Part shown: in pieces, positions 46,674 through 54,146 of the stretch
How positions within the stretch are numbered: the first letter of the stretch is position 1
How the letters are laid out: each line of letters opens with the position of its first letter
From: Bacteroidota bacterium
GTDB taxonomy: Bacteria; Bacteroidota; Bacteroidia; Chitinophagales; Chitinophagaceae
DNA length: 64,000 bases
Assembly (NCBI GenBank): GCA_947457075.1
Contig: CANGUG010000003.1
Span: 103,062-167,061 of the forward strand
Direction: 5' to 3'
Program-made: the position numbers and the translations under genes
Notes under the pieces: model-generated
What the model was told of the DNA's origin: nothing
What the model saw: the letters and a program-made list of their open reading frames with translations, nothing else
Database searches by the model: none

Positions 46674-47090
46674 TTAATTACAATGTTGGTTAAACACTGA
46701 AATTAAATGTTGTGCGATCACTTGAGCTGGGCTTCCTTCAATATGATGTCTTTCAACCATACTTACCAATTCCCCATTTTTAAATAGTGCAATTGCAGGT
46801 GATGATGGTGGATAAGGCAAGTGGTATTCTCTTACTTTATTTACCGCTTCTAAATCAAAACCAGCAAAAGTAGTTGTGATTCTATCCGGTTTAACTGTTG
46901 CATTGGCTACCGCCATTAAAACACCTGGACGACAAGCTCCAGCTGAACAACCACAAACTGAATTTATCACTACTAATGTAGTACCATCAATTTTAATTGC
47001 ATTTTCTACTTCTGATGCTGTTGTAAGATCTTCAAAACCATTATCAACTAATTCAGCTTTCATTGGTATTACAATCTCTGCAGGGTACAT
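46674..47090 (-). CDS. Bacilliredoxin (BrxA/BrxB family)
   Basis: Thioredoxin-like protein of 138 residues that removes bacillithiol from mixed disulfides on proteins. The active-site CGC motif is in VINSVCGCSAGACRPGV near residue 50, and SSPAIALFKNGELVSMVERHHIEG forms the C-terminal half. MYPAEIVIPMKAELVDNGFEDL at the start matches BrxA/BrxB. The track start at 47111 is a TTG; the ATG at 47090 gives the family's normal N-terminus. An extra cysteine (GAC) follows the CGC. With BshB1 nearby it supports a working bacillithiol system. Confidence 0.94.
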   Translation of the reverse strand: MYPAEIVIPMKAELVDNGFEDLTTASEVENAIKIDGTTLVVINSVCGCSAGACRPGVLMAVANATVKPDRITTTFAGFDLEAVNKVREYHLPYPPSSPAIALFKNGELVSMVERHHIEGSPAQVIAQHLISVFNQHCN

Positions 47091-47204
47091 ATCTTCTACT
47101 ATTTGTACCAAAATTAGGGATTTTCAAAATGCCCTACAAATTTGTTTTAACGCCATCTTGGCACTTAACTTTCATTTAACATAGCAAAAACAAGACTAAA
47201 TGGC

Positions 47205-47237
47205 GCAAAAAAGGCCATAATTCAGTATTATGGCCTT
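47205..47237 (-). terminator. Terminator of the arginine decarboxylase gene
   Basis: AAGGCCATAA / TTATGGCCTT, perfect 10-bp stem with a 7-base loop, followed by six T residues on the minus strand; 21 bases after the stop. Confidence 0.88.
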
Positions 47238-47257
47238 AAAACATTCATTATCAATTA

Positions 47258-48694
47258 CTAACGAAGGTAACCTAATATTTTTAACATGGATTGCGCAGAT
47301 TGCTCTTTGGCGTACACCCAATCCACTAGTTTTCCTGTTTTTGGATCTTTTTCAACAATAACATGTTTAGGAGAAGGAATCAAACAATGCTTGATACCGC
47401 CGTAACCACTAATCTGATCCTGATAAGCACCGGTATGGAAAAAACCAACATACAAAGGGACAATATTCTCTTCGGTTTTATCCCCTTTCTCGGAATCCTT
47501 TAATTTGGGAAGGAATACTTCATTGATATGCTCTTCAGAGTCATAATAATCATGACTGTCACAAGTAATACCTCCTAAAACCACCCTTTGGTAATCATTC
47601 TCCCATTTATTCACAGGCAACATCAAGAATTTTTCACCAATCCCCCAGGTATCCGGCAAAGTAGTGATAAAGGAAGAATCAATCATATACCAACACTCCC
47701 TATCATTTTGCTTTTTCTCCGCCAACACTTTATAGATATGCGCCATACTCTCACCCACCGTATAACTTCCAAATTCAGTATAGATATTGGGCATTGGCAC
47801 TTTCGCTTTTTTACAAGCCTTCTTAATATTGGATACAATCTCATTAATCATGAATTGATAATCATATTCAAACCCTAATGAGTGCTTAATAGGGAATCCA
47901 CCACCAATATTAATTGAATCTAACTCGGGACAGATCTTTTTTAACTGACAATATAAGTTAATGATTTTGTTTAATTCAGACCAATAATAAATATCATCCT
48001 TAATTCCTTTGTTCAAAAAGATATGCAACATTTTTAATTGAAACTTATCTTCATATCCTTCAATCTCATCAACATAAAATTCTAAAATATCTTTGGCACG
48101 TATTCCTAAACGGGATGTATAAAATGGGAAACTAGGCTCTTCCTCAGCGGCTACGCGTATTCCCAATTTAAAGGGTTGTTTAGCATTACGCTTGTAAAAT
48201 TGTAACTCTTCTACATTATCTAAAATTGGAATTACATTTTTGAAACCAGAATTTATCAATTTAGTAATTCTACTCGTATAGGTCTTTTGCTTGTATCCAT
48301 TACAGATAATAAATATGTCCTTATTTATTTTACGACGCTTATACAATTGATTGATGATTTCAATATCATAAGCGTAGGAAGTTTCTAAATGTACCCCATG
48401 AGACAAGGCCTCTTCTACGACAAATGAAAAGTGAGAACTTTTAGTACAATAACAGTAAAAATATTGCCCTTCGTATTTATGCTTTTTAAATGCAACATCA
48501 AACATTTTCTTTGCCTTATTAATTTGCATTCCAATTTTTGGAAGGTAGGTTAACTTTAAGGGCGTACCATGTTTTTCGATAATTGCTTTTAAATCCAACC
48601 CATTAAACTCCAAATAACCATTGTCATTTATATCAAAACCTTCTTGCGGAAAGTGAAAGGTTTGTTCTACTAGGGAGGTGTAGGTATTGTTCAT
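47258..48694 (-). CDS. speA: Arginine decarboxylase, fold III PLP type
   Basis: PLP enzyme of the alanine-racemase fold decarboxylase group, 478 residues, shorter than E. coli SpeA (~660). It likely turns arginine into agmatine. The PLP lysine is in YFYCYCTKSSHF near residue 84. The phosphate-binding glycines are in LDSINIGGGFPIKHS, and the C-terminal half has YTEFGSYTVGESMAH and FFHTGAYQDQISGYGG, with CDSHD as the catalytic cysteine region. The presence of aguA and aguB 4-6 kb away fits arginine rather than lysine or ornithine as substrate. It stands alone, with its own terminator. Confidence 0.88.
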   Translation of the reverse strand: MNNTYTSLVEQTFHFPQEGFDINDNGYLEFNGLDLKAIIEKHGTPLKLTYLPKIGMQINKAKKMFDVAFKKHKYEGQYFYCYCTKSSHFSFVVEEALSHGVHLETSYAYDIEIINQLYKRRKINKDIFIICNGYKQKTYTSRITKLINSGFKNVIPILDNVEELQFYKRNAKQPFKLGIRVAAEEEPSFPFYTSRLGIRAKDILEFYVDEIEGYEDKFQLKMLHIFLNKGIKDDIYYWSELNKIINLYCQLKKICPELDSINIGGGFPIKHSLGFEYDYQFMINEIVSNIKKACKKAKVPMPNIYTEFGSYTVGESMAHIYKVLAEKKQNDRECWYMIDSSFITTLPDTWGIGEKFLMLPVNKWENDYQRVVLGGITCDSHDYYDSEEHINEVFLPKLKDSEKGDKTEENIVPLYVGFFHTGAYQDQISGYGGIKHCLIPSPKHVIVEKDPKTGKLVDWVYAKEQSAQSMLKILGYLR

Positions 48695-48789
48695 TTCTTT
48701 AGCAGGGGTTGTTAGCTGTTATTTTAAGAGCACAAAAATAGTTCATTGAACGGATATTAGGACTGATTTTTCACAGTATTCATTAAAAA

Positions 48790-48908
48790 CAAAATGCCCC
48801 CATGTAAGGGGGGCATTTAAAAAATCATAAAAGGCTAAATTTAATAACTCCTAAATTTTAAATAAGGAGTTATAATATAACAAATGCCCCCGTTTATGGG
48901 GGGCATTT
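48790..48908 (-). terminator. Twin duplicated terminators behind rplT
   Basis: Two hairpins AAATGCCCCC-N6-GGGGGGCATTT at 48792-48818 and 48882-48908, offset 90 bases, with identical right flanks (AAAAAATCATAA). Between them is a third dyad AACTCC/GGAGTT (48847-48871). They lie downstream of rplT on the minus strand. Confidence 0.8.
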
Positions 48909-48964
48909 AAAAAATCATAAGAGGAAGTAATTTTGAGGCTTTATCTTTCTTTAAAGCCGAGGAA

Positions 48965-49309
48965 TTACTTAACTGATTGTACTAAGGCTTTGAAAGTAGC
49001 TGGCTCGTTCATTGCTAAATCAGCCAATACTTTACGGTTCAAATCAGCACCTTTCTTCGCCAATAAGTTAATGAATTGGCTATAAGTTAACCCTTCTTCT
49101 CTTACTGCTGCGTTAATACGTGCAATCCACAATGTGCGGTATTCACGCTTCTTTAATTTACGACCAACATATGAGTAAGTTAAACCTTTCTCTAATACGT
49201 TTTTGGCAACGGTATATACGTTTTTACGCTTACCATAAAAGCCTTTCGCTTGGTCTAATATCTTTTTTCTTCTTGCTCTAGATGCAACGGCATTTTTTGA
49301 ACGTGGCAT
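48965..49309 (-). CDS. rplT: 50S ribosomal protein L20
   Basis: Primary 23S rRNA-binding protein needed early in large-subunit assembly, 114 residues. [32 protein letters not shown] at the start is the basic RNA-binding extension, and [26 protein letters not shown] is the globular domain. In other bacteria L20 represses its own operon by binding the mRNA leader; that is possible here, since a leader precedes rpmI. It follows rpmI after 92 bases and ends before the twin hairpins. Confidence 0.98.
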   Translation of the reverse strand: MPRSKNAVASRARRKKILDQAKGFYGKRKNVYTVAKNVLEKGLTYSYVGRKLKKREYRTLWIARINAAVREEGLTYSQFINLLAKKGADLNRKVLADLAMNEPATFKALVQSVK

Positions 49310-49401
49310 AATTACTATTTTTTTGAATCTACGTCAATAAGACTACGACTCGGTTAATTTAAATTTTGTGAAATTGAATCAAACGGATTGATCTTGTCGT
49401 C

Positions 49402-49602
49402 TTATCCTTTTAATCTTAATAAACGTAAAACGAAGTCCTTGTTAGTAGATCCTACTAAACCTTTCATTCTCATTGCTCTTTTACGCTTTGTTGATTTCTT
49501 GGTAAGGATGTGTCTTTTGAACGCTTTTTGGAAGGTGATTTCACCTGTTCCAGTAACTTTAAAACGCTTCTTTGCGCTTGAGTTAGTTTTTACTTTTGGC
49601 AT
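49402..49602 (-). CDS. rpmI: 50S ribosomal protein L35
   Basis: Small basic protein of the large subunit, 66 residues. [22 protein letters not shown] and [20 protein letters not shown] are the standard pattern. It is the first gene after the infC terminator and has its own probable promoter at 49683-49714, so rpmI-rplT can be transcribed apart from thrS-infC. The leader of about 75 bases before the ATG might hold an autoregulatory site. Confidence 0.98.
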   Translation of the reverse strand: MPKVKTNSSAKKRFKVTGTGEITFQKAFKRHILTKKSTKRKRAMRMKGLVGSTNKDFVLRLLRLKG

Positions 49603-49682
49603 TATTATAATCTTAACGATTACTCCCTACTGGCGGTCTTGCACGGGCGAGACACTTGTTGAGCCTTGTGGGAAATGGATGG

Positions 49683-49714
49683 CAAAGATAGTAGATATAG
49701 AGAAGATAGACAAG
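49683..49714 (-). promoter_or_regulatory. Promoter of rpmI-rplT
   Basis: On the minus strand, CTTG, 20-nt spacer, TATCTTTG: a good match to the Bacteroidota promoter. It sits immediately after the infC terminator stem and overlaps its T-tract. Confidence 0.65.
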
Positions 49715-49741
49715 AAAAAAGCCCTCAAATAGAGGGCTTTT
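49713..49741 (-). terminator. Terminator between infC and rpmI
   Basis: AAAGCCCTC TATTT GAGGGCTTT followed by T residues on the minus strand, 52 bases after the infC stop. Confidence 0.85.
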
Positions 49742-49792
49742 GACAAAAATTCTATTGAAAATCAGCAATTTAGCTGATTGAAGTTGATCATA

Positions 49793-50374
49793 CTAAGCGC
49801 TTGGCTTCTTTTTACCCCCTACTTTTGGCTGGAAAATGGCGAACATTCTTTTTCCTTCCAATTTAGGCATACTCTCTAAAGTACCTGCTTCTGCTAATCT
49901 TTCTGCAAATTTTAATAAAAGCAATTGGCCACGATCTTGGAACATAATCGCACGTCCTTTAAATTGAACATAGGCTTTTACTTTATTTCCATCTTGTAAA
50001 AACTTCTCGGCATGTTTCGCTTTAAAGTCAAAGTCATGATCGTCGGTACCCGGAGTGAAACGAATTTCCTTAATTTCTGATTGCTTAGAATTGGCTTTCA
50101 TTTCCTTTTCCTTACGCTTTTTCTCGTAAAGGAATTTTTTATAATCAATTACTTTACACACAGGTGGATTGGCTGTTGGAGAAATCTCCACTAGGTCCAA
50201 ACCTTGTTCTTCAGCAATTTTAAGTGCATCTTGTGTAGCGTAAACGCCCACTGTAATGTTATCTCCCACTAATCGTATCTCTGGTACTCTGATTCGATCA
50301 TTAATACGATGTTCTGGTTCTTGTTGTCTTTGAAACCTTGGGTTAAATCTGGGTCCTCTGTTCGGTAATGCCAT
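49793..50374 (-). CDS. infC: Translation initiation factor IF-3
   Basis: Keeps the small ribosomal subunit free and checks start-codon pairing, 193 residues. The N-domain has NDRIRVPEIRLVGDNITVGVY and ALKIAEEQGLDLVEISPTANPPVCKVIDYKKFLYE; the C-domain has IKEIRFTPGTDDHDFDFKAKHAEKFLQDGNKVKAYVQFKGR. A short N-terminal extension (ALPNRGPRFNPRFQRQ) is rich in Arg and Pro. The start is a plain ATG, so the AUU autoregulation known for E. coli infC does not apply. It lies 42 bases downstream of thrS. Confidence 0.98.
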   Translation of the reverse strand: MALPNRGPRFNPRFQRQQEPEHRINDRIRVPEIRLVGDNITVGVYATQDALKIAEEQGLDLVEISPTANPPVCKVIDYKKFLYEKKRKEKEMKANSKQSEIKEIRFTPGTDDHDFDFKAKHAEKFLQDGNKVKAYVQFKGRAIMFQDRGQLLLLKFAERLAEAGTLESMPKLEGKRMFAIFQPKVGGKKKPSA

Positions 50375-50416
50375 TAATTTTTTAAACGTTGTTTAGTTGA
50401 GTAAAGATAGTCAATG

Positions 50417-52357
50417 TTACGCTTCGGGCGCCATTCTTTCCGCAATTTCTTCCACTACTTTGGCCAAGAAGGTCGCTTTGTCCAACATTCCTAGGTCCCC
50501 TTTTCCTTGTCGGCGAACAGAAAGTTTATTTTCAGCCACTTCTTTTTCCCCAATCACCAACATATAAGGCACTTTCATCATTTCGGTATCACGGATTTTT
50601 TTACCAATTTTTTCGTTTCTATCGTCAATTTCAACACGCACACCAGCTTTCTTAAATTCAGCAAATACTTCCTGCGCATAAGGCATGAACTTATCAGAGA
50701 TTGGTAAAATTTTAACCTGTAAAGGGGCTAACCATACTGGGAATTTACCCGCATAATGTTCCAATAAGAACCCAATAAAACGCTCGTGTGTTCCTAAGGG
50801 GGCACGATGTATAATTAACGGATTTTCAGGCTCGTTGTCCTTGTTAGTGAAATTTAAGTTGAAGCGTTTTCCTTGTGCAAAATCTACTTGATTAGTGGCC
50901 AAAGTAAACTCTCTACCAATCACACTCCAAATTTGAACATCAATCTTAGGACCATAGAATGCTCCCTCGTCTTGAACTTCCACAAATGGGGTTCCTGTTT
51001 CAATTAACACTTCACGTACCATGGCTTCGGTCTCTAACCAAAGTTCGGGTTCATTAATATATTTCTGACCCAATTTAGCAGGATCATGTAAACTCAAACG
51101 CATCACATATTTGTCAATGCCAAAAATTTTGAAATACTTTAAATACATTTCATTTACTGCACGAAACTCGGCAGCAAATTGTTCCTTGGTACAATAAATA
51201 TGCGCATCGTTCATGTGTAAACAACGTACACGCATTAAACCAAATAATTCACCAGATTGCTCGTAACGATAACAGGTGCCGTACTCTGCAAGCCTTAATG
51301 GCATGTCCTTATAGCTTTTTGGTTCTGCATCAAATATTTTATGGTGATGCGGACAATTCATTGCTTTCAAGTAATATTTAGTGCCATCCAATTCCATTGG
51401 AGGAAACATACTGTCTTGGTAATAAGGCAAGTGACCACTAGTAATGTACATGCTTTCTTTAGCGATATGTGGCGTAACCACACGCTTATAGCCAGCCGAC
51501 TCTTCGGTTTCTTTTGCCAAACGCTCTAGTTCCTCAATAATAATGGTTCCATTAGGCATCCACAAAGGAAGACCAGGTCCCACATCATCATCCATGGTAT
51601 AAATACCTAACTCTTTTCCTAATTTTCTATGATCTCTTTTCTTTGCTTCCTCTAACATTAACAAGTACTCATCCAATTCCTTTTGATTCGGAAATGTCAC
51701 GCCATATACCCTTGTCAACATTTTATTCTTCTCATCCCCTTTCCAAAACGCGCCTGCAATATTGGTAATTTTAATTGCCTTAATCGCTCCTGTGTTGGGA
51801 ATATGTGGTCCACGACATAAGTCTGTAAATTGGCCCTGTGTGTAAAAAGTAATGGTGCCGTCCTCTAGGCCAGACAATAAATCCAACTTGTACTCATCCC
51901 CCTTTTCTGTGAAATACGCTACAGCTTCTGCTTTGGTCATTTCCTTACGGATATATTCATTGGCTTGTTTAGCCAACTCATTCATTTTCTTTTCTAAAAT
52001 GACAACATCTTCTTCCTTTAAAGTTTTACCCCCTAAATCAATATCATAGTAAAATCCTTTTTCCAAAGCGGGGCCAACCCAAAACTTAGCACCAGGGAAT
52101 TGTATTTCAACTGCTTCGGCCAATAAATGGGCTGAAGAATGCCAAAATGTAGCTTTCCCGTCGTTGTCATCCCAGGTTAATAATTTTAAGGAAGCATCCG
52201 TATGAATAGGACGTGTGGCATCCCAAACCTCACCATTTACCGAAGCTGCTAACACTTTTTTAGCCAAACCCTCACTAATGGATTTAGCAATACCTAAAGC
52301 AGTTATTCCTTTTTCGTAAGGTCTAACCGCACCGTCTGGAAATTGAATTTGAACCAT
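50417..52357 (-). CDS. thrS: Threonyl-tRNA synthetase
   Basis: Charges tRNA-Thr, 646 residues. Domains in order: TGS (1-60, VQIPDG-like VQIQFPDGAVRPYEKG), the editing domain with FWHSSAHLLAEAVE and the second zinc motif near 180, the class II catalytic core (~240-535) with MNCPHHHKIF and RYEQSGELFGLMRVR and the motif 3 HRAPLGTHERFIGFL, and the anticodon-binding domain (~540-646). The zinc cysteine in MNCPHH and later His ligands are kept. It is the first gene of the thrS-infC unit. Confidence 0.98.
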   Translation of the reverse strand: MVQIQFPDGAVRPYEKGITALGIAKSISEGLAKKVLAASVNGEVWDATRPIHTDASLKLLTWDDNDGKATFWHSSAHLLAEAVEIQFPGAKFWVGPALEKGFYYDIDLGGKTLKEEDVVILEKKMNELAKQANEYIRKEMTKAEAVAYFTEKGDEYKLDLLSGLEDGTITFYTQGQFTDLCRGPHIPNTGAIKAIKITNIAGAFWKGDEKNKMLTRVYGVTFPNQKELDEYLLMLEEAKKRDHRKLGKELGIYTMDDDVGPGLPLWMPNGTIIIEELERLAKETEESAGYKRVVTPHIAKESMYITSGHLPYYQDSMFPPMELDGTKYYLKAMNCPHHHKIFDAEPKSYKDMPLRLAEYGTCYRYEQSGELFGLMRVRCLHMNDAHIYCTKEQFAAEFRAVNEMYLKYFKIFGIDKYVMRLSLHDPAKLGQKYINEPELWLETEAMVREVLIETGTPFVEVQDEGAFYGPKIDVQIWSVIGREFTLATNQVDFAQGKRFNLNFTNKDNEPENPLIIHRAPLGTHERFIGFLLEHYAGKFPVWLAPLQVKILPISDKFMPYAQEVFAEFKKAGVRVEIDDRNEKIGKKIRDTEMMKVPYMLVIGEKEVAENKLSVRRQGKGDLGMLDKATFLAKVVEEIAERMAPEA

Positions 52358-52450
52358 ATATATGTATCTAAATAAGGGTGTAAAGATAACAAAAAATAGT
52401 GGTTGATGAATTCTTAGATTTATAGTAAAATTTATACATAGATTTGCCTT

Positions 52451-53470
52451 ATGTATCGCTTATTGCTGATCATATTAATGTTTGGGCCTATTACCGCCAT
52501 TCAATCTCAAAATTTGAGCGGGAAATGGGTGGGCTATTTTACAACCAGCGCTGGGGTCACCTACCCTTATGAAATAACCATTCAAGCAATGGGTAACACA
52601 ATTAAAGCAACTACCCTCACTAAATTCTCCTACAATTCATCGGCTACTGCCATTGCCAATGGCTATTTTACGGCACAAGCAAAATTGGTAAGTATAAAAG
52701 AGTCAAAGTTTGAACACTTACAAATTGCAGCCAATGCGCAAGCTTGTTTAATGAGCAATTATTTATATTACAATAATGCAAATGGTCGTGAAACATTGCA
52801 AGGTACTTATATGTCCAATAATTACTCTGGTAGTAAGGATTGTGGTACTGGAACAGTTGTATTGGTCAAAGAAATGTTTTTTGTAAAAGCAAAACCAATA
52901 CGTAAACCCAAGCCCGTAAATAAAGTAACTGTTCAAAAACCAATTGTAAAAACAATAGTAAAAAAGGACAGTACCGAAATAGCATCTTCTACCACAAAAG
53001 CGCCTGAGGAAATACAAAATACGACTGTACAAACCAATACAGTAATGATTTTGGATACAATCAAAACACAAGAATACAAGCTCCCTGTTAAAAAAGAAAA
53101 AATAGGCTTTATGCCTTGGGTTTTAATTAGCAGGGCTGATAAACTAGTTCAAGAAATCAATACCAATAGTAAAAATTTTAGTATTGAGTTATATGACAAT
53201 GGTACTATTGACAATGACAGTATCACTGTATATGACAATAAAAAAATGATTCTTGATCGAATGCGGTTAACCTATACGCCTATTCGCGTCGATCTTGAAT
53301 TTAACAACGGTATAACTGAACACGAAATAATTGTAGTTGCCCATAATTTGGGAATCGTACCTCCCAATACCGCATTACTAGTGGTAAAAGATAAAACAAC
53401 AAAGGAAGAGTTTTTTATCAATACAAATTTTCAAACAAATGCGAAGATAATTGTGCGATATAGTCCTTAG
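52451..53470 (+). CDS. Exported protein of unknown function
   Basis: Secreted protein of 339 residues that I cannot assign. A signal peptide (LLLIILMFGPITAIQS) is followed by a beta-rich N-terminal part (LSGKWVGYFTTSAGVTYPYEITI, ~20-145), which looks like a lipocalin-style or GSKW-type beta-sheet. A Pro/Lys/Thr-rich linker spans ~150-215 (KPIRKPKPVNKV). The C-terminal domain (~225-339) has SIELYDNGTIDNDSITVYDN and HNLGIVPPNTALLVVKD, a pattern that I recall from other Bacteroidota exported proteins. It is convergent with the lipoprotein gene at 53497, with 26 bases between stops. Confidence 0.75.
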   Translation: MYRLLLIILMFGPITAIQSQNLSGKWVGYFTTSAGVTYPYEITIQAMGNTIKATTLTKFSYNSSATAIANGYFTAQAKLVSIKESKFEHLQIAANAQACLMSNYLYYNNANGRETLQGTYMSNNYSGSKDCGTGTVVLVKEMFFVKAKPIRKPKPVNKVTVQKPIVKTIVKKDSTEIASSTTKAPEEIQNTTVQTNTVMILDTIKTQEYKLPVKKEKIGFMPWVLISRADKLVQEINTNSKNFSIELYDNGTIDNDSITVYDNKKMILDRMRLTYTPIRVDLEFNNGITEHEIIVVAHNLGIVPPNTALLVVKDKTTKEEFFINTNFQTNAKIIVRYSP

Positions 53471-53496
53471 ACCAATTTGCCACATATTTTATCTTC

Positions 53497-54072
53497 TTAT
53501 TTTTCTTGCAATATATAAATTGCTTCCACTTCCTTTTTTTGATTTGGTTGGTACGGATTCGGGGCATTTTTTTGCAAAGCAAACCAGTATAATCCATCCT
53601 CTAAAACAATATCCTCCGTTTGGAATATATATACCTGTTGTTTATTGTACCCAATTTTTCCAAGCAGGTTTAATATTTGAATAGTACACATATTCACTGA
53701 AATTTTCAATTCGGATTCATCCCCCATTCCATTACTGTAGATAACCGCTTCAAGCTCGGCAGCTATATTTTGAAAACCTGCTTTCATTTCATTATTCAAT
53801 AATGTATCCTTTGATAAATCCATGGTAGCAAATGAATCTAATTGAAACTTCATTTCATTTGCCACTAAACTTATATAAGCAGTATCCTGGCGCTTTACCC
53901 CTTTGAGTAATTCCTGATATTTAACAATAATAGGTTGGCACTGCTCATCCAATACATCACTATGATTTTGAGGTTGATAGGCCCAATTATTAGTGATTGA
54001 TTGAGAATTACTGTTTTGTTCTGAGCAAGCAGCTGCGGACAAACAAAATAAAATGATCAAATATTTATACAT
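53497..54072 (-). CDS. Lipoprotein of unknown function
   Basis: Probable lipoprotein of 191 residues. The signal LIILFCLSAAACSE contains a clear lipobox. The mature part is mostly helical and contains no motif I can assign with confidence; the ending GLYWFALQKNAPNPY vaguely recalls DUF3347, but this is weak. There are two cysteines in the mature chain (DEQCQPI and VNMCTIQ). The track start (54090) is a TTG; the ATG at 54072 (MYKYLIILF) gives a normal signal peptide. It is divergent from the ABC-F gene, sharing a 74-base gap that contains a palindrome. Confidence 0.7.
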   Translation of the reverse strand: MYKYLIILFCLSAAACSEQNSNSQSITNNWAYQPQNHSDVLDEQCQPIIVKYQELLKGVKRQDTAYISLVANEMKFQLDSFATMDLSKDTLLNNEMKAGFQNIAAELEAVIYSNGMGDESELKISVNMCTIQILNLLGKIGYNKQQVYIFQTEDIVLEDGLYWFALQKNAPNPYQPNQKKEVEAIYILQEK

Positions 54073-54102
54073 CCTTAGGAATTTTATCAAATTTATGCAT
54101 AT

Positions 54103-54122
54103 TTAGCCCGATCATGGGCTAA
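54103..54122. promoter_or_regulatory. Palindrome overlapping the ABC-F promoter
   Basis: TTAGCCC-GATCAT-GGGCTAA, perfect 7-bp arms. The right arm overlaps a TAnnTTTG-type -7 element, TAACTTTG (54120-54127). A possible operator for one or both divergent genes; no -33 element at the usual distance was found. Confidence 0.5.
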
Positions 54123-54146
54123 CTTTGCGCTTTGAATTGAAAAAAT

